A DNA stretch of 64,000 nucleotides from Lucinisca nassula (taxonomy: Eukaryota > Mollusca > Bivalvia > Lucinida > Lucinidae): contig OY757026.1 in assembly GCA_963580285.1 (NCBI GenBank), positions 44,447,431 through 44,511,430 of the forward strand, given 5' to 3'. Positions 11,280 to 22,833 of this stretch are shown one piece after another (position 1 is the first letter of the stretch; each line of letters starts with the position of its first letter). The notes under the pieces are model-generated. The model saw nothing but the letters and a program-made list of their open reading frames with translations. It ran no database searches and was not told the origin of the DNA. The position numbers were made by a program, and so were the translations under genes.

Positions 11280-11640
11280 GGACTGCCTCTTTTTCATATG
11301 ACGTCGCGTCTGAGTGTAATAACGCCGTATAATAAATTCAGTAATCCACTAGAGGATTAAATATGCAAATTAGACACGCTCCGTGACGTTACATGTACAA
11401 CGTCATTAACAACGTCTCGTTTACTAACGACGGAATATTGACATTTTTGTCAACAAACCGTGTATAAAATGTGTGTTTAATGTCATGATAAATAGAATCT
11501 TGCATTAATGAATTTATTAAACTCATTGAGGGAAATGGATAAAGTGCTCGGCAAAGCCTCGCATTTCATCACTTTTCCTCAACTCGTTTAATAAATTCAA
11601 TAATACATGAACACTCATGTAAAATCCTCTATTTAACTTC
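11280..11640. repeat. Possible TIR element
   Basis: Shows aataaattcagtaatccac near 11328 and aataaattcaataatacatg near 11592, with aaatcctcta near the right edge and tagaggatta at the left, suggesting inverted ends. Internal acgtcattaacaacgtctcg resembles the ACGT-dense tract. Boundaries uncertain. Confidence 0.35.
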
Positions 11641-11868
11641 TTAGGCTAGGTAGTTTTCTGAGCAGAACAAGGATATGAGCTGCAGACAAATCAATTAGAA
11701 TTACACATCTGTATGACAGAGCAATTTTTCATGTCCACAAAACTAATGAAAATTCGTGATAAATTTTCTTGGTTTTACTCAAAACCGGTTGTTTGTTCTC
11801 TATAGAACTGCCTCATCGAGGCAAATAGAAACGAGCCCATCAAACTATGATTTTGAACAGATATAAAG

Positions 11869-11916
11869 ACAAGAGGGCTATGATGGCCCTGGATCGCTCA
11901 CCTGATCCATATTGTA
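11869..11916 (+). repeat. CR-A head fragment
   Basis: acaagagggctatgatggcc then ctggatcgctcacctgatcc. This is the standard start of CR-A elements; here it is cut off by a CR-I head. Confidence 0.65.
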
Positions 11917-13432
11917 ACAAGAGCTGTCGCATGACAGCATAGCTCGCCTGTTTCGCGACTTCAAGATATAAGGTAAAATTTATGAATCATGAAATATAGG
12001 TCACACTCACCTAGATATATTTGAGATCAATAATCAGGTCACATGGAACATATATTCCAGATATTACATTTCAGAATCAAATTGTGTCTGAATTATAAGG
12101 CGAAATCACTGAACCATGAAAATAGGTCACAAGGACCTAGATATATTTCTATGTCAATCATCGGGTCACATGGAACTAATAATCAAGGCGAGACATTTCT
12201 CCATCAAAAAGTATTCATGATAATAAGCAAAATCACCGAACTATGAAATATAGGTCACAATGACCTAGATATAATTCAAGCTCAACCATGGGGTCACATG
12301 GAATAAATAATCCAGGAATGACATTTCTCCATCAAATAATGTTCAAGATAATAGGCAAAATCACTGAACCATGAAATATAGGTCACACTGACCTAGATAT
12401 ATTTTGCGGTCAATTATCTGGTCACATGGAACTAATAATCCAGGAATGATATTTCTCTATCAAATAGTATTCAAGATAATAGGCAAAATCACTGAACCAT
12501 GAAATGTAGTTCATACTGGCCTAGATATATTTTGAGGTTAATAATGGGGTCACATGCAACTAATAACCCAGGTATAACATTTCTCTATCAAATAGTATTC
12601 AACATAATAGACAAAATCACTGGACCGTGAAATGTACGTCACCATAACCTAGATATATTTTGCGGTCAATTATCAGGTCACATGGAACTAATAATCCAGG
12701 TATGACATTTCTCCATCAAATACTATCCGAGATAATAGGCAAAATCGCTGAACCATGAAATATAGGTCACAGTGACCTAGAAACATTTGAGGTCAATCGT
12801 GGAGTCACATGGAACTAATATCCCAGGTATGACATTTCTCCAACAAATAGACTTCAAGATATAAGGCAAAATCACTGGACCTTGAAATGTAGTACACCAT
12901 GACCTTCCCCCTTTCACATTTGAACCAATGTCACTTAATTGGCTGATGTATAACCAATTGTGTCTATAACTTGCTAGTATAATGGAAAGGTATACAACAA
13001 ATTACAAAGGTGTCCTGGATTTTGACCCCTAGCCCCACCCCATCCCCACTCCCAGGCATGAACCCAGGGATGTGTTGTCTTTGAACCTCAGAAGACACGC
13101 CCAGGCATCCAAGTTGTAAATATGAATGCTTTGTGATGAGTGACTTGAGATATAAGCATTTCAAAAACTTTAACATAGAATTACAAAGGTGTTCTAGATT
13201 TTGATCCCGAGCCCAACCCTGGGGCATGAACCCAGGGGTCTGTTCTCCTTGAACATCAGAAGACCCTCCCAGGTACTTAAGTTCCAAATATGAGTGGTCT
13301 GTGATGAGTGACTGTTGAGATATAAGCATTTGAAAAACTTTAACACAGTGTGACGGGAATGCAAACGCGCACGTTAACCGAGGTGACAACAATAGCTCTC
13401 CATGTACTTCGTACAAACAAGCTTACAAGTGG
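11917..13432 (+). repeat. CR-I composite repeat
   Basis: The head acaagagctgtcgcatgaca contains the hairpin ctgtcgcatgacag and leads to agctcgcc. About eight units of roughly 125 bp follow (blocks aaccatgaaatataggtcac and gggtcacatggaactaataa). Then come two copies of a 175-bp block (gatataagcatttgaaaaac) and the tail caatagctctccatgtactt. The complete tail end, ggcgagctaaaa, is seen at 5945-5956, complementary to the head's agctcgcc. Confidence 0.75.
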
Positions 13433-13772
13433 GCCCCAGGGAGGGCCATTATTGGCCCTAGGGCTTTAATGTGCATAATATTGAGTTGAGGGAGGTCTTA
13501 AAGGTGAAGCTTCATACCAAACATCAACAAAGGCTATAATTTGAACAATCTTGGCAAAAGTCCACCAGATGAAGCTACACACCAAATATCAAAGACCTTG
13601 GCCTTGCGGTTTCAGAGAAGATTGTTTTAAAGACATTCCCTACATAAGCCTATGTAAAACCACAGGGTGGGGGCACTTGTGGCCCAGGGCTATAATTTGA
13701 ATAATCTTGCTATAGGTCCACTAGATGAAGTTCCATACCAAATATCAAAGACCTACAGACCAGCTACTGGTA
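13433..13772 (+). repeat. CR-A tandem units
   Basis: Two units with ggctataatttgaacaatct, ccactagatgaagcttca-like and ccaaatatcaaagacct blocks. Same family as 23811-28070 and 62178-63830. Confidence 0.75.
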
Positions 13773-13945
13773 ATTACCCATATTTTTTTTCTCCGCGGTA
13801 ATAGGCTTTTTTTCTCGGAGAACAAGCGATAAATTTCTCCGAGAAGAAGAAAAATTCGCGTTTCAAAGCGGTTAATTTCACCGCGAAACGCCGCGAAATT
13901 TCTCCACGAACATCGCTTTTTCTCGGAGAAAGGCAATTAGTACAG
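13765..13945. repeat. Palindromic ctcggagaa/ctccgcgaa repeat
   Basis: Many alternating ttctcggag, ctccgagaa and caccgcgaa words, giving multiple short inverted repeats across 180 bp. A second copy of this kind is at 23625-23810, directly in front of a CR-A head. Confidence 0.6.
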
Positions 13946-14547
13946 GTGAAGACGTTCACGATGTTTCTCCACGAAATCTGCCTTAACCTACATGTATATT
14001 TGTTCATGTGCATGTATATTTTTCATGCATTAAAATTTGGTACACAAAGTTTGAAGCATATGACGAAATGCATGTTCTTTGTACAAAAATCGACAACTCT
14101 AGCGATCGTAAAGTATGATTTTGATCCGGTTGGAATCAAAATGATTTGCATCTTATGCACTTTACAACGCAGTATGAACATGATGATTGTTTTCTGTGTT
14201 CCTTTTTTTACTGTTGTGTAAACGCTTCATAAATTGAAAACTGTTGATTTTCTATCGGTTTACCATATTGGAGTACTTTATTTTTTTCTCAAGTAAATAC
14301 TATAGAAAAATCAAACTCAATGTATATAATAACAGGGATCCTGCTTGTACATGTATGTATGGGCGCTGATCTCACTCTACATTTTGATTGATCTTTTTCT
14401 TACACTGCGAGTAATTAAACATCACTGATGCTTACACTTAAGCTCACATGTAGCCCGAGTGAGAGATCTAATGTTTAAGAGTAGGCCACGGAGGCCCGCT
14501 TGTGTTTCTTGCCTTTACAATTCAATTTTGCTCATACATTTATTACA
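13946..14547. other. Nothing recognised
   Basis: AT-rich. A 91-codon open frame at 13946-14221 has no recognisable domain and the base composition of its surroundings, so I do not call it a gene. Confidence 0.4.
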
Positions 14548-14776
14548 TTAACCCATTTCAGAATGGAAACCCCTAAATGGGTACCGTGGCAAACAGTGCA
14601 GGCCCAGATCAGACGCCGCAGAACGCGGCGTCTGATCAGGGCCTACACTGTTTGCAAAAAGTTCGGCCATTCTCGTAATAAATTATGAAGAAAATACAAC
14701 CTGAAACCCCTAAATTTTGAAATAGACTCATGCTATATATAATGAGGAAGATTCCATTTGGTACAAAAAGGGTTAA
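14548..14776. mobile_element. pbMITE-1, TTAA-flanked MITE
   Basis: TTAA, then CCCATTTCAGAATGG at the left; ggtacaaaaaGGG then TTAA at the right. Ends in CCC/GGG inside TTAA duplications are the signature of piggyBac-type elements. The centre is a hairpin: cagatcagacgccgc pairs with gcggcgtctgatc, flanked by ggcaaacagtgcaggccc and its complement. It has no coding capacity. Confidence 0.85.
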
Positions 14777-15360
14777 TATGGGGAAATTGCGAGGCAAGCA
14801 TTCCAAGGCTGCATATAAGTCTGATTGGAAAGGTATGTGAAATTTGAAGCATTTTCGCTCCAGTGCAGACTTCTCGCTACAATTTGCTAATTGCAATCAT
14901 AGTCGACGTGAAGAAATAATGTGAACCAGTCAAAAATTTGCAGGGATACTTTATTTTTCTATATAGTGTGTCTATTTGGCGAAATGACCGTAAATGAAAG
15001 TTATTCCATTTACAAGTATGACGTTTAACAAAAAACTTGCCCTACGCCAGCAAGTGCATGTATCCTTATTCCAGCTTCCGCAAATTGTTGAACCGTCTGG
15101 CAACGTCCTTTTCGTATGCGTAACGCTGATTTGCAATATATTTGAACTGACAAAAAGCGAAATACTACTGAAGATGGCCAGAAAGGGCGACATCACAGAA
15201 AACATGTTACAAATGGCACCAACAGGAAGAGCAAACCGAATATTTGATACACAATAAGAATGCAACGGAAAGGAAAGTAATCAGCTGTTTCTTCTCCAAC
15301 GAGAAAATGGCGTTTTATCAGCCTAAGCGAATCCATTGCTGGGGCTGAAAGTCACTACAG
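14777..15360. other. Unique-looking sequence; weak open frames
   Basis: Both strands are open for 87-97 codons at 14972-15265. The minus frame is hydrophobic, with two possible membrane spans, and contains LPDGSTICGSWNKD. I cannot match it to a family, see no supporting splice sites, and leave it uncalled. Confidence 0.3.
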
Positions 15361-16031
15361 TTTCTGTGTTCGTATAAACAGTTTTACTGACATGGCGTTG
15401 CATTGACGTTGGTACGACGTTGCCTGGACGTCATGTGCCCGCTGGGAATAACTAATCTTTCTTATGGGTGGCACGGATCCAATATACATATATATTGTTC
15501 CTTGTTAGTGTCGTTCAAACGAGTAACACGACCTACGTTTTATAACAAAAATAAGAAAACTAATGTAATATCTGTAATCCCAACTTCATTGCAGTTACAT
15601 GTAACATACTGATATCAAATAACTGAAAACCACTACTCGAAATTAATAGTAACAAGTACTCTGCGCGGAAATAAATTTGATTGCTCAGGCAGACTAAAGT
15701 TGTTGTTAAATGCTCGTATCTAAGTTAATGAGGACGCCTAGGCATGATATAGTGTGTTGCACGTACGAGTAAGGCCGCGGTTACGCTATCACGTATTGAG
15801 AGCTAGGTTTTAGCACATTAAAAAACGAAGCAGAACGACAATAAACGTAGTAAAACATAGTGAAAATCTACTACATGGCAACATAGGTCACAGTTTCACC
15901 GTCACTTATTGAGGGCTAGGTTTTACTGCATGTTTTAAACGTAGCAAAACGGCAATAATCGTAGTACATACGGTTATATATGGCTACAGCTGCGTTTGCT
16001 TTGAAATTTCAAAAACATACATGGCATGGCA
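15361..16031. repeat. ACGT block and a two-copy 100-bp repeat
   Basis: 15389-15445 matches the ACGT-dense repeat at 10.4 kb. At 15780-15990 the blocks ttgagagctaggttttagca and ttgagggctaggttttactg, each followed by aaacgtagcaaaac-like sequence, form two degenerate copies. Confidence 0.45.
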
Positions 16032-16043
16032 ATATACGGAGCG

Positions 16044-16354
16044 TATTTTTGTTTGTTTGATTGATTTGAGGTTTAACGTCCCCGTCAACACTGTAAAGGT
16101 CATTTTGGAGACGTTGCTTCCAATTTTGTGGGACTCTTACCCGACATTGAGATGAAATGACATCTCAAGCCCCGCCGCCCACTGAAACCAACAGGGTTTA
16201 CAAGCATGGACGGGCCGACTCGCACCGCTTTGCCTGGGCAGGCTTAGATCCTCTGAGCGGTTTAGCAGTACTCGTGTGTGGGTCGGTTTTAGCTCCGCGA
16301 GGAAGCATCATGCAGCCCATCTATTTCTTCAAGCCCCAAAAGGCGGGGGCCGCT
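16044..16354 (-). mobile_element. SINE-5 with 12-bp target duplication
   Basis: Flanks atatacggagcg at 16032-16043 and 16355-16366 are identical. Plus-strand order: tail side gtttgtttgattgatttgag, ggtttaacgtccccgtcaac, aacagggtttacaagcatgg, ctgggcaggcttagatcctc, then aagccccaaaaggcgggggc. About 310 bp. It shares its core with SINE-3. Confidence 0.85.
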
Positions 16355-16366
16355 ATATACGGAGCG

Positions 16367-16869
16367 AATATCTAGCAAAAACACGTAGTTAAACGCTCTA
16401 AAACGCATACAAAGAATAATCAGCCTGCGCTTCAGTGCATTCTGGTCAGTCTTTGCTGTAAGCGCAAGGGATAGTTAGCCAACCGCACTCCTTTCTCCCT
16501 GAACTCAGCAAACTTCTCCTTATTTTCTCAGGAGGGAGCAGCCACTTCTACATGTATTTATTTTGGGGCCAGATTTGGTCCGAGTTTGGGCCTGACATTA
16601 CCAGTATTTCTACTCAAAGTTATAGGTTGTGGATTCTTTTCGTATTTTTATGGTAAAATTTTCTACTAGATTTGTGTAGTAGTGTTTTTTTAGAAAGCAC
16701 TTTCCTGCATTTTTTTTTAAATTATTACCTCCCTTTATGACTCTGTGACATAATGCTAATAAACACGATTTTCCTGATCATTGCCTTCGCATTTATCTCA
16801 CATAATTTCTTTCAAATTTTTTTTTGATATTGCAGCGTAAGGAATCATTTGTTGTGAAACGTGGAGTAT
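16367..16869. other. No gene; faint MITE-A remnant
   Basis: ttctactcaaagttataggt followed by ggtaaaattttctactagat at 16608-16680 looks like a decayed MITE-A. The rest is unassigned. Confidence 0.35.
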
Positions 16870-17320
16870 GAATAAAAATCAAAAATGAGTTCCTTTAAGA
16901 GCAATGAAAACATTCATAAGAAAGAAGATGGGTCATACTACGTAGTTTCGGCTAATAAAGCCTCATCAGTGACCCTGTAATGATCCGGCAAAGACAGCCA
17001 GAGGAAACATACTGCAATTTTGCGAATTTCGAATAGGCAGTCGATTCAAAGACTGATATAAATCAAAATGGGGACCAAATTATTAAAAACCTGTCTAGAA
17101 TATGAGTCTAAACCAATAATTTATTTCTGATTTCTCAGAATATTCAAAGGACCAAAAGTAAAATATAAACTGCACTATGGTTGATGTACGGGGAGACGTT
17201 TTACGGCCGCCACACGGCACAACACCAGCTGCAGTGAAGGCAAATAAAAATAAAAAATGAGTTCCTTTAAGAGCAATGAAAACATTCATAAGAAAGAAGA
17301 TGGGTCATACTACGTAGTTG
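16870..17320. repeat. 371-bp unit present 1.2 times in tandem
   Basis: The 80-bp block 16870-16949 (gagttcctttaagagcaatg ... actacgtagtt) returns at 17241-17320. Between them lie gcctcatcagtgaccctg and a tail with ggccgccacac and ccagctgcagtg. A single copy of the same element is inserted at 28941-29530 with an 18-bp target duplication, so this is a mobile repeat that here continues into a partial second copy. Confidence 0.65.
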
Positions 17321-18020
17321 AAGTCGTATAGATTATAACACCGTTATGAGTTTAAATTGACTTAGCTTTTATGTTACGTGAAAATTTTTCTCCACATTCT
17401 GGGGAAGCCCCTGTGTGCTATCTTAAAAACCCAGTTCAGTTCTACTCTCCACATAGTCTATACTCTCCCCAATGGCTTAAAGACAGGTTTGGAGTAAGAT
17501 TCACATGTAAAATGAGCTAAGGAATAAAAGTGTATAATATTTACCTCATTGTGCCAACATACTGACCTGACCACTCGATTCGACAGACAGTTTTTCTGAC
17601 AACTAAAATTGATGAAAGCTTCAGACTGCCTACAACAGTAAAATGTCCGAAAACGAAATGACGTTAGTTCGAAACTCATATTATGTTCGGCCCTTGTCAT
17701 ATATTTCCTCGGAGTCCCTTTCTGTGGAGTTTCACCGCATTTGTGGTCTAAGGGAAGGAACTGAGTTGTTTTATTTCTTAATTATTTTCTAGCATTAAAA
17801 CAATATTTACAGAAAATAGCAACACATTTCTTTTAATGAGATGAAGACTGAGGCTCCGTATGAGAATGCGATTTTTTCGTATTTCATCATTTTCATGATT
17901 TTCCTTGTGTTAGTCTTTAAATCCTAAGAGTAAAAAGTTTTTAAATTTAGAAACAGTCTTTAGATTTACAGACAGTCTTTAAATAAAACAACTTTCTTAG
18001 ACCTGATGAAAGATTACTGC
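17321..18020. other. Nothing recognised
   Basis: AT-rich with no repeat or coding evidence. It lies directly upstream of the open frame at 18105 and could hold intron or promoter sequence, but I see no specific signal. Confidence 0.35.
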
Positions 18021-18104
18021 CTACTGAGCTGGCTTTTTGAAAGTCACGCCGACATCATGGGAGCCTGAAGGGACCACAGGAATTTAGCACCAGTGTTTCA
18101 ATGA

Positions 18105-18776
18105 CACGTTTCAATTCGCTGCGATCTTAGCACTCCTGTTCCAGCCAGACTCAAGAAGACAGTGAAGAAACAGCAGCCTTCTGCGACAGAGAGACCACTA
18201 CAAGAAACAGCACCAAAGACGGTGACCATCGAGGTTCTGTTATCTCCGACAATCACCAGGCCACCTCCGACAGCAAGCGCCGAACCTGTGCCCACACCGA
18301 CACTGCAGCAACCTTCGCCTGCACCAGCGCCGTCCTCGCCAGAGCCAGAGCCTTCTCAACATACCCCGCCGGAGCCACCAAAGAAGCAACAACGCAAGAC
18401 TTCGCCGCCTAAGCCAGCCTACCAACCGCTCGCACCAGACATGGACTTCGTAACGATCGACCAGCATTTTCGGGTACAAGACCACTACGACTGTCAAGCT
18501 GTCCGCCACTACGGTGACCACGACCTCTACCTGCTTAGCAGGATGCCTACGGGTCGAACCTACCCGTACGCTACAGCGTGCTACGCTTTCCAACATTTGG
18601 AGAACGGCATTTTGTACGAGTCGAGGTCATCGGATGCGGGGGTCGATGAGTTCGTTCCAAGAGCTTGGTGGTTCTACAAGCAGCATTTATGCATGGCCAA
18701 GCCGGTAGGAGATGCGGAGGGCTTGTACCAGCGTCTGGATTATTACGCACTCATCCTGCCTGCTGGTTGGGAATAA
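18105..18776 (+). CDS. Unrecognised proline-rich protein, possible terminal exon
   Basis: This open frame stands out from its AT-rich setting by high GC and balanced codons. It is open from just after a stop at 18102 to TAA at 18774-18776. The first ATG in frame is at 18441, giving 111 residues (MDFVTIDQHFRVQDHYD...). Upstream in the same frame is a long Pro/Ser/Thr/Gln-rich stretch (PTPTLQQPSPAPAPSSPEPE) with no ATG. The start could therefore lie in an upstream exon; gcgatcttag ending at 18130 is a possible 3' splice site. The C-terminal part is rich in Tyr, His and Trp (VPRAWWFYKQHL) and looks like a compact folded domain. I do not recognise the family. A decayed copy of its upstream flank at 19265-19440 suggests the locus was duplicated or belongs to a mobile element. 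Confidence 0.5.
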   Translation, partial: HVSIRCDLSTPVPARLKKTVKKQQPSATERPLQETAPKTVTIEVLLSPTITRPPPTASAEPVPTPTLQQPSPAPAPSSPEPEPSQHTPPEPPKKQQRKTSPPKPAYQPLAPDMDFVTIDQHFRVQDHYDCQAVRHYGDHDLYLLSRMPTGRTYPYATACYAFQHLENGILYESRSSDAGVDEFVPRAWWFYKQHLCMAKPVGDAEGLYQRLDYYALILPAGWE

Positions 18777-19264
18777 GACTTGCGACCTGTCTTCTTCCTG
18801 GACCACTAGCCGCGCGTTTCTGTATGGAAACTTGCATAGGCATGCTTCATTTGCAGCCTATGTCCGATGGCCAAAATCGCGCGGCCCCAATAGAGAGCAC
18901 CGTTGGCCTACTTTCTGCTCTCGAGCACAGTAGAGAAATCGCGATCTAAAGCCGATTTGTCACTGATTACTCTACATTTTTGGCTCAGTTTAGATTGGCA
19001 TTCAAAATTTCTAAAACTGGCAGTGCTTCACTTTACTCGGTAGGGCACAGGCAGTCCAACGCGATTAACTCTTGTTGGACAGACTGCCGCGATTCACAGC
19101 CCAGAAGCACATAACTTACGTTGTGGAGATATGGAGTTCTGTCCGTTCGACCCTGGCAGACGTAAAATGCCTTAACTTGAAGGAACGAACGAACAAACGT
19201 AGCCGTGTCATCATCTTCATTATTCTCTGTTCAGCTCTTGGTTTATGAAAGGGTACTTCCAGAG
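18777..19264. other. No gene; small stem-loop
   Basis: ggcagtccaacgcg and cgttgga-like sequence at 19049-19094 (caggcagtccaacgcg pairing with ttggacagactgccgcg) form a short imperfect stem. Otherwise nothing is recognised. Confidence 0.35.
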
Positions 19265-19445
19265 CCACTTGTGGCTTTCTTGAAGTCATGCCGACTTCAT
19301 GGGATTCCTGAGGTGACCACATGCCTTCAGCACCAGAATGTCACTGTCGCTTGTCGTTAGGATCTGCGCAGTCCAGCCCCGAGCCAGAACCAAGGCAGCT
19401 CCAAGACTACGCCAAGCAGCACCACCAGCAGTCTAATGCCACATT
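19265..19445 (+). pseudogene. Decayed partial copy of the 18.0-18.2 kb region
   Basis: tggctttcttgaagtcatgc, gacttcatgggattcctgag and gtgaccacatgccttcagca line up with 18030-18090. The following Pro/Gln/Ser-coding sequence (ccccgagccagaaccaagg) resembles the start of the 18-kb frame. The frame is not maintained and soon stops. Confidence 0.5.
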
Positions 19446-19479
19446 TCTGGCCTGACCGAGGCAACATTTTCAGAAACTG

Positions 19480-20330
19480 AATGCAGATAAATATTGACAA
19501 GACCTTGCCAATGAGATTGTTTAATGCTTGATTTCTTTATAAATAGCCTCATCGAAGCAATTTTCCCTAACTGGCACGGGCGTATAAATTTCAAACCGTT
19601 AGAGATATTGTATGCAATTTTTCGGCAAACAGAGATATATATTGATAAGATCTAGTCAACAATATAGTTTAATGCCTGATTTCTTTATATAAATGGCCTT
19701 GCGAAGGCCAAATAATCACAAACTGATTGCAGGTATATAACTTTAATTTTGATAAGTTTTGAAAAGCAGATGTATATTGACAAGACCGTCTAATGCCTGA
19801 TTTCTTCACAAGAAGTCTAGCCAAGGCAAAGGTGTTACTAGCCGACTTTCAGACAACTAGGATTATTTTGTTACGTTTTGGCATGCAGATAGATTGACAA
19901 GACCAAACAAATGAGTTTGTCTAATGCCTGATTTCTTTATAATTAGCCTCGCCGATGCAAATAATTCACTAACTGACAAAGTCGTTGTAACTTTCAAACC
20001 GCAAGGAGTGTTTTGATAAGTTTTTGCAGGTAGATATATATTGACAAGATTGGATCAATTATATTGTTTAATGCCAAATTTCTTGATATTGAAAACCTCT
20101 CCGGGGTAAAATAATAACAAATTGATTTTAGATATATAATTCGCAAGGTATATTTCAATACTTGTTGCAGGAAGATATATATTGGCAAGACCTAACCAAT
20201 TTGTATAATGCAATATTTTTTATATAAATAGCCTCGCCGAGGCAAATTTTTCACCAGCTGGTGATGGGCATATAACTTTCAAACCGCTAGGAATATTGTG
20301 ATAATTTCCCCCGGCATGAGAAGAATGCTG
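19480..20330. repeat. Tandem array, about 140-bp unit
   Basis: Six degenerate units with gcctgatttctttataa, tagcctcgccgaggcaaa, taactttcaaaccgctagga and agatatatattgacaagacc. It ends at cccccggcatgag and then a gtctgtttgtccttctgtct tract (20365-20400), resembling composite-repeat ends. Confidence 0.7.
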
Positions 20331-20400
20331 AGTGGTATGTAGTTTTCGTCCGGCGTCGTTTTTTCTTCCGTCTGTTTGTCCTTCTGTCTGTCTGAGCCCA

Positions 20401-20879
20401 CGAAATGATAGTTAACTGGTTTCTATAGAATTATTGCGAAACAGTCATTTGCAGTTTTTTTTCGTCATACATTATATCACTATAACACTCATTTCATGTG
20501 AACAAATAGCTTTTTAAGTGGCTGTCACACAAAAAAGTGACACATTACAATCTGTCCTGTCTACGAAAAGTCAAATATTGACTGTTTCGTGAGAACGCGT
20601 GGACGTCTGTCAACACTTAACTTCAAAGTCTTGCTTTAATTCTAATATCTTGCTAATCACTTGTCCAAAACATTTTATTTTGGTGTATCGTGTTTCTTTA
20701 GCAATGCCTTAAACAGGGGTCAGTAACACTCCTGGGTCAAGTGCCCGGGTTTGGCTAGCGCCAGTAATGAGGATATAGCCATATTGGTAATTTCCAGATT
20801 TATTTTATTTTCCTTTAACTTTGCAGTGTGAACTTATAAAGCCTAACTGGTATTACTTAAAAATAGACAAGTATAGGGT
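20401..20879. other. Nothing recognised
   Basis: AT-rich, no repeat or coding evidence. Confidence 0.35.
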
Positions 20880-21330
20880 ATAGTTCCAGTTATGTGGCTG
20901 CTGCTGCTGACAGAAGGTCAAGTCGCATAATTTGAATGGTCATTGTAAACCTTTGCCAGTCATCGTGTTGACTGCATTGAAGTTTTATATGATATATTAT
21001 AATTTACAGCAGATAATGTTTAGTTACAGTCATGTGACTGCTGCTGCAGCTGACACAGAAGGTAAATGTGACAGTGACAGGACTTTGCAGGATATTCATG
21101 TTACATGTTTATGGTCGCTTCATGTTTGTGTTTCTTTCCCTTTTGTGTCTTTGATGGATGGAATAAGTTAAATGTATCGATTCCTGATCGTTGTTTTATT
21201 TCTTCTACTTTTTTTATGTAAAACATTTGATCTCTATCTTTTATGTTATTGGAAGTTGATATGTGGTATTACTTGACAGCTGACAAAGTACAGTAACACT
21301 GATTTGACTTCTGCTGCCAAGATCGCACAC
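20880..21330. repeat. Three degenerate units with gctgctgctgctgaca
   Basis: tatgtggctgctgctgctga (20892), catgtgactgctgctgcagc (21031) and acttctgctgcc (21308), each near cagtaac or cagttat, with spacing of about 140 and 280 bp. Confidence 0.4.
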
Positions 21331-22069
21331 TTTGAACTTTGATTGAGATAGTAATGTTAAAGTTTTTGTATAGTTGTGAGTTTCATTGCATACTTCAAAC
21401 CTATGATTAGGTTTGATATGTAGACATTTCTATGGGTGCAGAAAAGATACTGCTGCCAGCAGATCAAGGTCATAAACTTACTATTAAGAAATCGAGATCA
21501 AGGTCATAAACTTAAAAATTGTGCTCTGCAATACATGGCTGCATCTGCCGATGGCATCCATGACCCCTTGGTCACTTTCTCTAGTTTTTTTTCCTTTCGC
21601 TGGCAAGAAGTATGGCAGCTATTGGTTTAGTTGCCAATTCTATCACTGATTTGTTTTGCTGTCTCAGTTAAAACGAAGTTTATAGACAGGAAATGCGCAT
21701 TACACAACTTTAGAATTTCTCATCTTAGTTTTAAGTATGACTGCTATTGAAAAATAAAAGCGATTCACCAAATGACAGTAGTATTTGATCATTATTGATT
21801 TTTAAGGTTCTAAAGCGAATTGTTACGGGTTGGTCATGTTTGCAAACGACAAACATTACGCACATTTATTATTATTATTATTGTGATAATGCTCTTTTCA
21901 TTCTGCTGACTAGAAAGCAGCAGACCTTTCCTTTGGATTCTTTTTAAAGAAGCCAACTTGTCTCTTAACTTGGAGCAGAACTACAAAATTCTCCAAGATA
22001 ATCAGCGAAGTTTGCACAGACATGCAACCTGGGTATCTTGTTAAGTCTACTGTACACCCCGAAGGTAAC
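21331..22069. other. No gene; one short local duplication
   Basis: gatcaaggtcataaacttac at 21464 and again near 21490. A short att repeat lies at 21869. Nothing else recognised. Confidence 0.35.
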
Positions 22070-22513
22070 TGGCCGCCGTGTCCTAATGGGTAAGAGCGCT
22101 GACTCTTAACCCGATCAGTACCAGAAACCCATAAAGGGGTACCTTGGCAAACAGTGCAGGCCCAGATCAGACAGCGCAGAATGCGGCGTCTGATCAGGGC
22201 CTACAATGTTTGCAAAACGTTAAGCCATTTCCCGAACTAAATTTTTAAGAAAAAAAAACAAAAAAAAAAACTGACAACCCTAAGTTTCAAAATGGACTCC
22301 TGTATATATAAGGTGGAAGATTCCATTTGATACAAAAAGGGTTAATCATCGGGTCATTAGGTCTCTCCGCTGTGGTTTGCGCCTCGCTTGGGCCACATAT
22401 GAGACGCCAAGATCTGCAACAGAAGGTGGTCTTACTCCGGTTTTAGCTCAACTCTGATTAGCGGTCCGTTCGAAATAAGTGAAATACTCTTGAAAGTGCC
22501 GTAAATCCACTAA
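22070..22513 (+). mobile_element. SINE-1 split by a pbMITE-1
   Basis: Head ggccgccgtgtcctaatggg through gactcttaa, then the MITE, then tcattaggtctctccgctgt to gaaagtgccgtaaatcc. The flanks acaccccgaaggtaac (22054-22069) and acaccccgaggataac (22514-22529) are a 16-bp target duplication with two later changes. Confidence 0.85.
22106..22345. mobile_element. pbMITE-1 nested in SINE-1 at TTAA
   Basis: The SINE's gactcTTAA is followed by CCCGATCAGTACCAGAAACC; the other end is gatacaaaaaGGG-TTAA. TTAA is duplicated exactly and the SINE resumes on the far side. The central hairpin agatcagacagcgcagaatg is as in other copies. Confidence 0.88.
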
Positions 22514-22833
22514 ACACCCCGAGGATAACGGGCATCCTTAAAGCGTATTTATTAGTTAGGGGTGGGTGAGGGGTCGGGGAAGGAGACTTGGTAGCGCAAA
22601 TAATGCGTGCGAATGCAAAGTAGCATGTCCTTTTTCAAGCACCTGCATGAAGCATGGCGCGAAATAGGTGTCTGGTTTTTCGTCCGTTCGTTCGCGACAT
22701 AGACCTAGCCTGCGGTGGAATGCTTGTGTTCTTCTTTAACTGGTCACTAACTTTGCATTCAAAGCACCGCTTGCTGTACCAATTTGACTGTTTGTTAAAT
22801 CATAAATAAATGAGGCGAATCTGAGCTTTTGGT
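22514..22833. other. Nothing recognised
   Basis: Holds only the SINE target duplications. No gene or repeat identified. Confidence 0.35.

Noticed and set aside
14972..15265. Hydrophobic 97-codon minus-strand frame
   Set aside because: The opposite strand is equally open; no family, splice or promoter evidence.
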